Part shown: positions 24,742 to 36,469 of the stretch, one piece after another
Layout of the letters: every line of letters starts with the position of its first letter
Numbering within the stretch: position 1 is the first letter of the stretch
DNA from: Chondrus crispus
Taxonomy: Eukaryota > Rhodophyta > Florideophyceae > Gigartinales > Gigartinaceae
Reading direction: 5' to 3'
Assembly: GCF_000350225.1 (NCBI RefSeq)
Contig: NW_005178903.1
Coordinates: 62,001-126,000, forward strand
Length of the DNA stretch: 64,000 bases
Translations under genes and position numbers: made by a program
The notes under the pieces: generated by a model
Database searches by the model: none
The model's input: only the letters and a program-made list of their open reading frames with translations
Told to the model about the DNA's origin: nothing

Positions 24742-25677
24742 TGTAGTGCAATACCCGTCTCGGGTAGAGGGGTGAAATGAAGTGAAAAAGGAAAAAAATT
24801 GGATACTGTAGTCCGGGTTTGGGGGACACACGTGTGCGACGAAGCTCACGATTATTTTAATTATTTAATTTATTTAATAATCACATCTAGAATCTAGAGC
24901 CGGGAGCTACTGTACTCGCCCCGGCGGGGCTCTATATAACTTAGCCCTTTGACCGAGCAAGTCAATAAACCAACCCAAGTTGCCAGAGTTTGATATCGCC
25001 TTGGTCGAAGTCCGTCTTTTACAAGACATTCCCTTCTACTCTAGCCTACGGTATCCTTTGCGCTCGGGGGTCCCCTTTTTCCTTATCAATTTTCCTTTTT
25101 TTCCCTATCCTAATTTCCCTTAATCTTGAGTTGGCCCCACCTTGTAGGATTGGGATCCGCAACGTGACGTCATTAGCCATCGGGCTTCTGTGTTGGTGCA
25201 CCAGTGGTGCTTTTCTCAGTGTTGGTTCCATCGGAATCTGGTTGCAACCGATCCGGTGTTGGTACTTTGCCATCGGGCAGTACGACGGTGTAGCGCTGCT
25301 ACGTTTTCTTCTTTTCCGACTGGCTACGTTGCGACGTCCCCGTCGAAGCCGTTATCAAGGGTATAAGGTGTACAAGGCGCTCTTCGAGCATTGGATTTAC
25401 GACCCATCGGACCAGGTTTACCTAGACACCCCTCCGAACTCGACGGGCAGTTGCCTTTACAAGTCTCTACCACTATTTACCGATCCCGGGCTGGGCCCTT
25501 CTCTTTGCCCCCCCTATCAGGGATCCGAGCTACTGCGGGCCGCAAACCCACTTAAAGAGGACAGGGAACTTTGAACACTCCGTAGCGCTGTGCCGTTGGC
25601 AGTTGTTGTTTTTGTTGTTGTTGTTTGTGTTGGACCGTCGGACCTTGGTCTCTGCCTAACAGGCGCATTGCACTACA
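24742..25677 (+). repeat. A1 3' LTR (936 bp)
   Basis: TGTAGTGCAAT...ATTGCACTACA ends as in the other A LTRs. A TATA-like TCTATATAAC at 24931-24940 and AATAAA near 24964 fit promoter and polyadenylation signals on the + strand. It is clearly diverged from the A2 LTRs and is followed by GTCAG. Confidence 0.85.
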
Positions 25678-27700
25678 GTCAGATCATTCTTTCTTCTTTG
25701 ACCTAAGCTCGTTGGCGATTACGAGGCGCTTTTTTATAGGTCATCCTTCGACCAGTCAGGTGATCATCGATATCATCCGACTTATTGGGCGGGGGAGCGG
25801 GCGAGCGTGGGGTTGCGACCGCCAGGGAAGGCATCGAATGGGCTCCCTTCGCAGGTGGAGCCACGGGGACGCGGAGCTACGCATGCCATAGGGGCGCACG
25901 CGTCGGTTATCCTTCTACGTTCTCCTCCAATGAGGGAGGGTGCGGCAGTTCCTCGACGACGCCGGGTCCACGGGAGTGAGTCCCCCCACTCAGGGACGTG
26001 GCCCACTCTGCAGCCGTAATTTCTCGTGACGTCGCACGCGGCCCGTCCGTGACTCCGTCTTCCGGTCTTTGTTCCCGGTCTTGTGAAGGACACTCGGGGT
26101 GGGCGAACAACTCGCGCGTAATCGGCGGTGCGGAGAGGTAGTGGAAGGGTAAGGAGCGAACGGGCCTCTTGAGGCACGTCTTCGTCACCCCTCAATTCAG
26201 GCGCGCCATGTCGTCCCTTTCCGCAATTCCGCTCCCCTCTTTTCCCGATCAGTCATTCACGAGGCGACGTCGGCGTCGTCTCGTGTTTATTCTTGCAAAC
26301 CACCGGGACGGACGGGGCTATTGGAAGGGGTATCTGCTCTGCATGAGCACCATCTTCACTCCCGACGGTTCGCGGCGTCTCGACTGGCCGAGGTTTGGGT
26401 GAGCGTCCCCTTCTACCCCATCCTCCCTTACTGACGTGCGTATAGGCGAGTCGTGATGCCTTCTAGCGTCCTCGGCGATGGCGCTTCCGAAGACGTCTTC
26501 GTTCCTAGTTCCTTACGTAGGCCTCGTCACGCTCCCGGTATCTTGCGCAAAGGAAGGAGGCCACACATAGCGCAATGGAGATGTTAGTGAAGTATGCTGG
26601 CGGGCATTTGCGAGATCCTGCGCCCCTTCTCTTCGGCGGCGAGGGCTCGAAGATGCGGGAGTAGTTCGCGCTATCCGCTGTCTTCCTCAACGATGTCCGT
26701 CCGGTTCGCCGCCGCTCGCGAGGGGGATGGCTCGGACCACCCGCTCCCTCGGTGCGGGATCGTCTGCGTGAGGAGGAGGCTAACGGGGGAGTTGATCGTC
26801 GGTCGCGCTTGAAGGGTGAGTGTTGCGATTGCGGGTCGTCCGCTCCAGGCGGGTGCCCCTGTCGAGCTCCGAACATCTCCCATTTCGGTACGGGGGCGGG
26901 CGTGTGTACCTTCCGTCGGTACTCGTTGTACGCTCGCGCCGCGCCATCCGGTTTTCCCTTGCTTGTCGGATGGTCATACAGTACCCGTGCCCGTAGCGCA
27001 CGTGCCGGTGTAATTCTTCCACCTCCATTTTTTGTTATTTCGCGTATGGCGGCGGTCGGGATTGAGTGATGACGCAATCGAGGCTGGTACGTAGCGCGCA
27101 CCTGTCGCCACTCACGTGTAACGTTCTCATGCCCTGTAATTTCCCTTATTGCGGGGCGTGTGTCGGCGGCGGCTTTGAAGTGTCTCGCGTCTATGCGCAC
27201 GTATTGGTGCCCCTCCGATCGGGCTGCTCTCGTGCTTTCCCGCCCTTCCTTAACTATCATGGCAACTGCTGTCTAACGCAGCCTCGCTCGTCTGCGCATC
27301 TCCCGACGCATTTTGCGCGTTTCCTCGCGCATGAACGACACAGGAAGGGCCATGATCCGGTCTTCTGCCGGGCTCTCTGACCCAGATGCTGATTGAGAGC
27401 TCGACGTGAGCCTCCCCCTTCTCGGGTATTCCGAGACACAAGCGACGGGCATTCTGGTCGCTTACTCCGCCCACCGAGGGGCTCTCGTGATTTCCCTGCT
27501 GATCGCCTCGTTCGTCGGGCGCCCCCCTCGCTGTGGTTACCGGACTTAACGGAACGTCTGGCAATCATGTTCGGGGGGGGTCGTCCGACTTTTCCGACCT
27601 GAACGGGGTTTTGTGGTCCTCGTAATGTCGGTCATTACGAGGGCTCAACACTTTTTTCTTCAGGCAGTTCGTACTGTCCTGTTCGTATGTCTCGCGTCCT
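25678..27700. other. GC-rich stretch, probable 3' region of B
   Basis: Many overlapping Arg/Pro/Gly-rich open frames on both strands, the longest 251 codons on the - strand (27260-26505). These are expected from GC-rich sequence, and none has a recognisable domain. I assign no gene here. Confidence 0.4.
27618..27642. repeat. Perfect short hairpin
   Basis: CCTCGTAATG and its exact reverse complement flank a 5-base loop TCGGT. It lies just downstream of the B chromodomain and could be a structural or 3'-end signal of that element. Confidence 0.5.
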
Positions 27701-28938
27701 TGACGTCCGAGAAGTCAATACGAATTGACTTTAATACGTCCTCGGCTGTGACTTTCCGATAGGGTCCGCCGTCCTCCTTCGCTTCCCCTTTTAATCTGTT
27801 TGTGCAGGCTGGGGTTAATCCGCGAAGGAGCGGTTGAGGGCCCCCCTGAAGCGTGAACGTCCGCGTTCACGGTTTGGGTGAGGTCCCTGCCGTTGCGTCT
27901 CCGGAGGCGTTGGGCGTAACGAGACACTAACTCCTCCGGGACGTGTGTCCGTGCAGTCCATGTGGGCGTGTCGTAATCCGCCCACTTGATGAGGAACTCC
28001 GTAGGTCCGTCTTCCATGACTCGATGTCTCAGTAGCCGTTCGACGGCATACTGCGTTCCCGCGGTGATCTTATTGGCGAGGTCCCGCGGGGTCATCCTAC
28101 TTGCTTCTGGAGCGTCTATCGGAGACGGCGCATACACGCAGCAGTCGGCGGAGACTCGCTCGGCGACCCCATCACGATCGATCGTGATGGTTCAGCGGTC
28201 ATGGGCGAGCACGCGGTAGGGTCAGACAGCGGGGCGAGGCCAGCTTGTTCGATGTCTTAGCCCCATTGGTGGGGTTGAGATAGACGTATTCTCCGGGACG
28301 GAGCCGGGAATTAATACGTCGTATGCGCTTATCGAAGTCGCGCTTGTAGCGAGCCTGCGTCCGACGCAGGCTCCCGTAGGCCTTTTAGATACTCGAGTCC
28401 AAGGTCTTGACGAACTCGGCACGTTGGTTCCCTCCATCGGAAGGGGCGCGTGGCCGTGCATCCGTCGGAGAGAAAACTCCGACGGGGACCCGCTGAGCAC
28501 GAGCTGAAACGGCGTGGTGCGTGTGGTGCGATGTACGTGGGAGTTGTTTGCATACGTAAGCGGCCCCACATACACATCCCAGTCGTCCTGGTGTTCACCC
28601 ACGTAGTTCCACAGCATCGTGGCGATTGTTCGGTTGTAACGCTCGACTTGCCCGTTTGTCCGGGGATGGTACGCCGAAGTGTACAAATTCGTTATCCGCA
28701 GAACACGGCACGTGCTGTGGGAGAACTTGGAACTAAACTGCGGGCCATTGTCCAAAAGCAACGTGCGAGGGACGCCGTACTTGAACACCCACGAGTCGCA
28801 GAACGCAACTGCAACCGTGCAAGCTGTTATCGTTCGGAGCGCAACAACTTGCGTTAGCTTACTGACGCGGTCCGTAATCACGAGCAGGAACCGTTTTCCT
28901 GTCTTCGTCCAGGGGAGCGGCCCGAAGATGTCGATTGC

Positions 28939-29817
28939 TGTAGTGCAATATGCAGGTTTACAGGGGGGAAGTGAAAGGAAATTTTTAGATATGACAAGTA
29001 GTCCGGGTTGGGGGACACACGTGTGAATAATTGCACAGATATAGTTTTTAATTATTTTATTTTATTTAGTTAATTAGTTAGCATTAATTTTGCCGACATT
29101 AGATTAGATCTAGGATCTAGCGCCGCGAGCTACTGTAGTGGCTCCGGCGGGCGATATATACCTTAGCCCGCTGACCACCAAGTCAGTAAAGGTGACCCGA
29201 GTTGCCAGAGTGTGATATCGCCTTGGTCGAAGTCCGTCTTTTACAAGACATTCCCCTCTTCTACAGATTACTTTATCCTTTGCGCTCCGGGGTTCCCTTT
29301 CCTTTTCCTTTATTTCCCTATCCTTTTCACTCTCTATTTGTACCTATTTTCCTTTATCTTGTGTTGGTGCCATCGGCCTCGGTTGCGACCGAACCGGTGT
29401 AGGTGTTTCGAGCCATCGGGCGGCACAGTTGGTGTAGCGCTGCTACTTTAATTCCATCCCGTCGGGCTGCGTTGCGACGCCCCTGTCGAAGGCCTTGTCG
29501 CGTTACAAGGTGTCGAAGAAGCTCAACGAGCATTGGCCTTACAACCCAGTGGAACCGGGGTACCAAGTACGCGCCCCAACCCACACTCGTCGAGCAGTTC
29601 TCTTCGCAAATCTCTACGATCCCGGGCCGGGCCATTTCTATGTGCCCCCCTATCAGGAATCTGAGTTACTACGAGTGGAAAGCTCGTATAAAACGGAGAA
29701 GGGAGAGTCGGACACTCCGTAGCGCTTTGCCGTCGGCAGTTCTTCTTTTTGTTGCTGTTGTTGTTTTTGCTGGACCATCGGACCGCGGTCTCTGCCAGAC
29801 AGGCGCATTGCACTACA
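28939..29817 (+). repeat. Solo LTR of family A inside element B (879 bp)
   Basis: Ends TGTAGTGCAAT and ATTGCACTACA. The duplicated target ATTGC lies at 28934-28938 and 29818-29822. It carries one copy of the ~150-bp internal unit that other A LTRs have twice. No internal region adjoins it, so it is a solo LTR left by recombination between two LTRs. Confidence 0.9.
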
Positions 29818-30291
29818 ATTGCCAGGCTCTCGAGGGGCCTCGTAGCTGGAAACAATCTCAATCGGTTGACATGTTTCCTCAGCTTCACCCGGTTCATCGC
29901 GCAGGTTCGACACCCTCGCACCGTGTCTGCCACGCCTGCAGCCAGGTGGGGCCAGTAGTACTCGCGTCGAAGTGCGTAGTACGTACGGTTCTGGCGCGGG
30001 TGCGACGCGATGGCTGGGTTGTGGCACAGGCGAGGGAACCTGGCGCGGAGCGTCCGAGGTACCACCACCTGAACGATATCAGGGTCGAAGGGGTGTCTCC
30101 GCTTGAGCACCCCTTGGTTGTCCTCGAAGAACGCGGCAAGACCACTCCCAGGTCTATGTCTATCAGCTCCAGCAAAACTCGCCTCGGCAACCGTGGAGAG
30201 TTAGGTAGCATAAACTACATTCGATGACAGCAATCTTAACTCAGTCAGACCACACAAGACAGCCTGTCTTTACTCATGTACAGTCAGAGAT

Positions 30292-30480
30292 TGTGGTGCA
30301 GGAACGATACCCTTCGTTTACTCTCTGATCCCGCTCTCTCTACACTAAGTACGGCGGCCGCTTGCCGTCGTAGGTGACACGGTATCCGTGTGTGATTTGT
30401 ACTACGTGTGTACGTGTATAGGTATTATTACAAGTGGATAGGAGCGCCGCAGCGACTGCGTTGTTATAGGAATTATCACA
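30292..30480 (-). repeat. C1 3' LTR (189 bp)
   Basis: On the - strand it starts TGTGATAAT directly after the purine tract CGACGGGGGGAG and ends CACCACA. The first 48 bases are bounded by near-repeats of TGTGATAAT; the 5' LTR lacks this interval. Confidence 0.75.
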
Positions 30481-33400
30481 CTCCCCCCGTCGCCGTGGCG
30501 CGATGCATCTTTGTGCTCTGTGCAGTGGGCGGGGGGGTGGGGCCCCAAACATTGAGTTGCTCGCGCAGTTTGACAAATGGCGCGGGTGTCAGAGGTTTGA
30601 ACAGACATGCTCGCCGACCTCTTTAGGTCGGCGAGCATGTCTGTTGTTGGTACATGTTTGATGTCAATCCACTTCTTCTTTGTTTGGTGGGCAAGGTAAT
30701 GGTGGCGCAGGTCTATGAACTTTCTGCGCTTCGTTGGGCCGTTATTCTTGCCAACCCTTATTGCTGATTGGTTGTCGATTCGGAACGGCGTGGGCTCCAG
30801 TGGGAGCATGTTGATGTCTTGAAGGAGACGTTGAATCCATGTGGATTGCTGAGAAGCTGCAGTGGCAGCTATTCATTCAGCTTCACATGTGGATAATGCT
30901 GTTATCGCTTGTTTCATCGAGCCCCAGCATCTGGGCGTGCCATTGTACAGATGTACCATTCCGGATATGGATTTGCGGTTGGTTACATCTGCTGCGAAGT
31001 CAGCATCAATGTACGTCTTCAGGAGTCTGGGGATTTTTTAGATGCTTGCTCTGTGGTTGCCTGCTTCGTACAGCAGGCCATGTGTCGGCGTGTGTTTGAG
31101 GTACCGAATGAGGCGCTTTAACGCGGTACAATGCCTCGTTGTCGGTGATTTGGCTGCCACCGATAATCTGTTCGCGACGAAGTAGATGTCCGGTCTGGTG
31201 GAGTCCGCGATGTAGCGGATATCCCCGAGAAGTCGCTGGTAGATTTTTGTGATTTTGGGCATTGGTTCGTCTTCCTCTGTTGGTCCATGGAGTGTCGTTT
31301 CGGTGCTGTACGGGGTTGGTTTTCCGTTCGACATGTCCATTTCCGCCTTTTTGACCACATATTGTATGGCGTTGGGTTGGGATGCGTGTATGTCTCCGTT
31401 GGCGAATTTTTTATCGTCCATCCTAGGAGTTGCGCTGGTTCCCCAAGCTGTTTGATCTTGTACGTCGTCTTGAGTATTGCTGCGAATTTTTTCTGCAGTT
31501 GTTTGGACGTACTGATGACTGTGAAGTCATCCATACTCATCGACACGATGATGATGTGGTTCTGTGTGCGTCGGTGGAAGAGGCACATGTCCGCCTCTGA
31601 TTGGGTGAACTTGTGTTGCTGGAGTAGTTTGACTACTGCGCTGAGGTACGTATGACTGGCGCTGGGTGTGCCATATATATTTTTGTTGAGTTTGCCGACT
31701 GGGTGGGGGTGCTTGTAAGATCCGTCAAATCTGATGTGTTGTCGGACATATACGGGCTCACTGCCTGAGTGGTCAAACTTCTCATGTAGGTATGCAGCTT
31801 TTATATCGATGTGCTCGATGTGCATGTGGAACGTGGCTGCAAGCGCGAATAGGAGGCGTACCGTGGTTTTGTCTGCAATATATGTTGTGGCTTTTTCTGG
31901 GTCGAAGTGTACGCGTGGTATCATCTTGTACCCTCTGGCAGAACATCGTGCTTTTCGCTCCACAATTATCCCTTGTTCGTTTCTTTTGTGTCGATACCCC
32001 ATCGTGAGCGGGATGGGTTTTGTGTTTTTGGGGATTTTCTGTGCGGGCGTCCATGTTACAACCTCATTGTTGTCAAGGTTGTCGAGTTCCTTGTTGTGGG
32101 CTTCTTCCCACATTCGTGTGTCCGGGTAACTTTTCGCCTGACCATGGTGCATCGGTGCTGGTGATGTGGCGTTGATTTGTTTGGGAGTGGGCTTTGGGGT
32201 GAACGCTTTGAATAGGACGTTGACTTTGTAATTTGGGTCCATTTCTTTTCAGTACGGCCCAAAGTCCACGGATCGTATGCGCCGGGTTTTCCCATCCCAC
32301 ATGTTGAGTAACATGACATGCGTTGGGTCTGTTGCGTACAGATACCGCACAGTGAGCGCTCGGGGGTGCAGCTTTTTCTCTCTTGAGTCTTGCTGGTTAT
32401 GTGAGCAGCGTGTCCCAGTTGTCCAAATATGAGGTACTGCGTGACTTTGGGTTTATGGCCGTACCATTCTGTGGTGGGGATTTGTCCGGTGCCCAAGTGC
32501 AGTGTGTGGTTGTATATAAAGGCTGCATCTCTTATTGCGTCTTCCAAATTGTGACTTGGGAGTCGGCTATGGTGGGGGGATGACCGTGCTGCGTTCATAA
32601 TCGTTCTCTTGACTCTTTCCGCAATTCCATTTTCTTGGGGTGTGAGGGGACTGTAGTGCTATGGTGTACGCCGTGTGTGTTGTAAATTGCCTTTGTTGTG
32701 TGCGAGAGGTACTCCTTCGAATTGTCCGTGTGCAGTATGCGTGGCTTGTGATACTGCCCCTTGTTGAGGTGGGTTAGCACATTGTCGAGATGATCTGCGG
32801 CTTGATCTCTGGTCTTTAGGAAGGTGATTATGAGATAGCGTGATTGTGTGTCGATCATGGTCATGAAGTATTTGTTTCCTTGCCTAGATGCCGTGGGGAA
32901 GGGGCCACAAATGTCACTGCTGAATGCCTCTCCTGTTCTGTAGCCGTGGGTGGTGCGGCTGTGCTTGGCGGGGTGCAGTTTGGCTGCTGCACAGCTAGTG
33001 CATGTTATTTTTGGCGGGGGTTGGGAGAGGGATTTGGGCAGGTTTGGGATCATTTTCCTTTTCGCCATTTGCTGGATAGTGGAGGGTCGGATGTGGTTGA
33101 ACACCATATGCCAATGGTGGTAGTCGTGCTGTGCTTTGGGAATGCGTTTTTGTGATGGAGTTGGTGCGGGGTTGTGCCGCATTTGCATTGGGATGGCACT
33201 TTTATTTGTTTGCGGCGTGCGCATTCTCAGTGGGGCCACTGGTGTTGTTCGTTTTCGCGGTGTTGGTCTGCGTTTCTGCTTGGTTGGTGCTGTCGTGTGT
33301 TGGAGCGCTCGGGCTGCTGCTGCCTGCGGTGGGGGTGCTGCCGCGTTGAGGTTGTAGAGGCCCTTGCTGAATTTGGCACTGCCAACATTGCGTGGTGTTT

Positions 33401-33985
33401 TTTTTGTGTTGAGCACGTAGGCGCTGTTGGGGTAGAAGATAACAGCTCCCCACTGTTTGGCGATGTCATGTACGGATGAGAGGGTTTTTCGTACATGAGG
33501 GTTGACGAGGGTCGGTAGCTTAAGCCAGTTGCGATTGGTCATCGGGATCTGAATTATGCCCTGGTGAGTTGCAGGGAGAGTGATGGACGTTGCCGTGTTA
33601 ATTCGCACTGTACGTGATAGGCGGCGCATGCCTTTCGTGGGGTGCTTGATGTGTGTTGGGTTTGCACCTGAGTCAAGTGTGAAAGTCCTACCTTCGACTT
33701 GGTGGTAGTGCGTGTCCTCTTACTCACAGTCCCTGTGGTTTTCATCATCCATGTCGTGTGTGATGATTGCTGCGTTTCCTTTTGCAGCTTTTGGGGCTGG
33801 CCTCGGTTTGCCTCTCACATCTTGTTGTAAGGGTGTGCGGGGGTTGCTCTCCATGTCGGGGGTGGCTCTGGGCTGGTACTGTCTTGTTGTGACTCGGTAC
33901 CATCCGCGTGCGCGTTGTCTTTCTCGCCCTCTTCTCGGGTATAGTGGCATTGAGTAATAGTTGGGGGGTGGTTGGTGTGTGTCGG

Positions 33986-35004
33986 TGTAGTGCAATGCGC
34001 CTGTCAGGCAGAGACCGCGATCTGATGGTTCGGCAAAAACAAGAACATCAGCAAAAAGAAGAACTGCCGATGGCACAGCCCTACGGAGTGTCCGACTCTC
34101 CCTTCTCCGTTTAAACGAGCTTGCGACTCGTAGTAGCTCAGATCCCTGATAGGGGGGACACAGAAAAATAGCCCGGCCCGGGATCGATGTGGTAGAGACT
34201 TGCGAAGAGAACTGCTCGACGAGTGTGGGGTGGGGCGTGTACTTAGGTACCCCGGTTCCACTGAGTTGTAGGGCCAATGCTCGTTGAGCTTCTTGGACAC
34301 CTTGTCACGCGACAAGGCCTTCGACGGGGGCGTCGCAACGCAGCCCGACTGGATGAAATGAGAGTAGCAGCTGTACGTCAACTGTGCCGCCCGGTGGCTC
34401 GAAACACCTACACCGGTTCGGTCGCAACCGAGGCCGATGGCACCAACACTAGCTTGTAACGCGACAAAGCCCTTCGAGGTAGATGTCGTTGCAACAGTCT
34501 CCGTCGGAAAATGGGTCACAGTAGCAGCGCTACGTCAGCTGTGTCGCCCGATAGCAAAGAAACCTACACCAGTTCCGTCGCAACCGAGGCCGATGGCACC
34601 AACACAAGATAAGGGAAAAATAGGTAGAGTTAGAGATAGAAAAGGATAGGGAAATAAAGGAAAGAGAAAAGAGAACCCCCGAGCGCAAAGGATAAAGTAA
34701 TCTGTAGTTAAAGGGAGTGTCTTATAAAAGACGGACTTCAACCAAGGCGATATCAGACTCTGGCAACTCGGGTTGGTTTATTGACTTGTTCGGTCAAAGG
34801 GCTAAGTTATATAGAGCCCCGCCGGGGCGAGTACAGTAGCTCCCGACTCTAGATTATAGATCTAATTAGTAAATAAATTAAATAATTAAAATAATCGTGC
34901 GCTTCGTCGCACACGTGTGTCCCCCAAACCCGGACTACAGTATCCAATTCTTTTCCTTTTTCAGTTCCTTTCACCCCCCTACCCGAGACGGGTATTGCAC
35001 TACA
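33986..35004 (-). repeat. Solo LTR of family A inside C1 (1019 bp)
   Basis: TGTAGTGCAAT...ATTGCACTACA ends, flanked by GTCGG (33981-33985) and GTCGA (35005-35009), a 5-bp duplication with one mismatch. It has two internal tandem units starting near 34384 and 34542. No internal region adjoins it. Confidence 0.85.
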
Positions 35005-35919
35005 GTCGATGGGGACGTGCTGATGTTTGGCTTGACGCTCCATGGTTCGTGCATGCACTGCCTTGAGGCGTTTTGCAAGCGCTTGTATTGTTTCCGGGAC
35101 GGTGCCGGTTTCCACCCATGTATCTTGGAGGTGTTTGTATTTTGTGTGAGTTGACAGTCCTTGTATCATGAGTTGGACTGACCGATTTGCCAGATTGGGT
35201 GTTGGGGTAGTTGGCCATTCGCATTCGTGTTCGAACTGCTCTGTGGCGTTCAATGTACTCGTCAAGCGTGGTGTCGTGAGTCACTGTTGTGTTCTCTGCT
35301 TCTTGCTTGAGGAGTAAGTGAGCCGTTGTTGTAGCATCTGTAAAGTAGTCATGAATTGTTTGTGCTATATGGCTGGGGGAAGCATCGAGTGCTAGATCGG
35401 CTGTTGCAGCGAAGGTAGTCGGGATGGAGTTAGTGATAGCCATGCGCATGATTGCGCTGTTCCTTCTGTGTGTTTGGTACAGTGGGCTGCTCTCATCCGG
35501 GGTTGTGTATGTTGGATCCATTACATTTTCCATTCCTTGAATGATGGCCATTTCACTGAGTGCCTACCTCCATGCAGGGAAGTTGTTCTTGTTGGGGTTG
35601 AGGGGGGGGCAGGCGGGTTTGGATCCGGTGATCGTGCTGCTGTGATTTTTCGGGCGTTGCCATGGTGGTGGCTGGTGTATCTCTCTCGGCTTGTGGGGCG
35701 GGAGTTTGGCCGCTCTCGACACTGGATCGTGGAGGCGCTTGGTGTGGGCTCTCAACGCGTGTTTGCGGAGGCGTGGCGGCGTTTTATGGGACGTATTCTA
35801 AGCGGCTCGGGGTGGTGTTGCTCGCTTGGGTTTCTTGTCTGTGACGTGGTGATCGTCTTAGATGTCTTCCCGCCTTGTGGTGATCGTCTTGCAGCGGTTC
35901 TTGCGTCGGGTCCATAACC

Positions 35920-36060
35920 TGTGGTACAGGAACGATACCCTTCGTTTACTCTCTGATCCGGCTCCCTCTACACTAAGTACGGCGGCCGCTTGCCGTCGTG
36001 GGTGACACGGTATCTGTGTGTGATTTGTACTACGTGTGTACGTGTATAGGTATTATCACA
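35920..36060 (-). repeat. C1 5' LTR (141 bp)
   Basis: TGTGATAATACC...GTACCACA on the - strand, matching the distal 141 bp of 30292-30480 with about six differences. Confidence 0.8.
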
Positions 36061-36065
36061 GAGAT

Positions 36066-36469
36066 AAAACCAATAACAGACTTGAATCACTTTGAACATG
36101 TTCCCCCCTAGTTTTTCTCAGATTGGTTGGAAAACCTCGAGTATCGTTCTCCCCGTCTTTCCATCTACAATTCTCTCTACATCCCACGCGGTATGTTAAT
36201 ATTTCTGTCACATATTTTTCTAGATATTCTTAATTCCACCCCTGCCCTCAAGTCTACACCAACCTACAGTCATTCTAGCTCGACAAATTCCTGGCAAAGC
36301 TTTTGTGAAATTTTGCTCCTTTTGGTCCGACATGTTCAGAGAGCGTAGAGACAGAAAACTGGTTAGGCGCAGTTCTGAAATGTTCTTTTATCAGGAAAAT
36401 ATGTGGGATGCCAAGAATCTCATACTTTACGGTAAAGAGAATGAAATATCTGTCACCCAGGTGTATTTA
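36066..36469. other. No gene seen
   Basis: AT-rich flank between the copia element and the 3' end of the secreted protein gene on the - strand. It probably includes that gene's 3' untranslated region. Nothing else recognised. Confidence 0.5.

Larger units (their letters stand above)
1..25677 (+). mobile_element. Element A1: Ty3/gypsy chromovirus, outer copy, left end outside window
   Basis: Only the part from the end of the protease to the 3' LTR is in the window. Parts seen in order on the + strand are protease tail, RT, RNase H, integrase and chromodomain (to about 3905), then a long 3' region (3906-6858 and 22007-24741), a polypurine tract and the 3' LTR (24742-25677). The sequence in between, 6859-22006, is a second element of the same family inserted in the opposite orientation. 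Removing that insert leaves about 5.7 kb of 3' region, matching the 6.2 kb in the inner copy. The element is a broken fossil with roughly four or more breaks in pol. The base run after the 3' LTR is GTCAG, so the matching target duplication should lie left of the window. A1 appears to have inserted into element B, whose 3' part abuts it. Confidence 0.85.
25678..30235 (-). mobile_element. Element B: fragment of a second Ty3/gypsy chromovirus
   Basis: On the - strand: integrase zinc-binding region (ALRREYYWPH, CRTCAMNRVKLR) near 30050-29820; integrase catalytic core (LLDNGPQFSSKF, YHPRTNGQVERYNRT) near 28930-28480; chromodomain (FLIKWADYDTPTW) near 28040-27900. The integrase is split by a solo A LTR at 28939-29817. 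Below 27700 is GC-rich sequence with no protein I can name, probably the 3' region. The element is cut at its 3' side by A1 and fades out near 30235 on its 5' side; no LTR of its own was found. It is the oldest layer here and is broken. Confidence 0.75.
30292..36060 (-). mobile_element. Element C1: Ty1/copia retrotransposon
   Basis: Target duplication GAGAT at 30287-30291 and 36061-36065. Parts on the - strand: short 5' LTR (36060-35920), gag of UBN2 type near 35550-35010, integrase with GAG-pre-integrase HHCC and catalytic core (HTDNSKEY) near 33150-32600, RT near 32100-31430 with VSMSMDDF, RNase H near 31000-30600, polypurine tract 30492-30481, 3' LTR 30480-30292. A solo A LTR sits between gag and protease (33986-35004). 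Coding is heavily broken (many breaks). The LTRs differ at about 6 of 141 shared positions by eye, so it is older than D and E. Confidence 0.9.

Noticed and set aside
24742-25677. Solo LTR
   Set aside because: It is directly preceded by the family's polypurine tract and 3' region, so it is the 3' LTR of A1.
26505-27260. 251-codon - strand frame as a gene
   Set aside because: Arg/Pro-rich translation typical of GC-rich non-coding sequence, overlapped by other open frames, with no motif.
29403-30227. 274-codon + strand frame
   Set aside because: It crosses the boundary of the solo LTR into antisense integrase of element B, so it is a chance reading.
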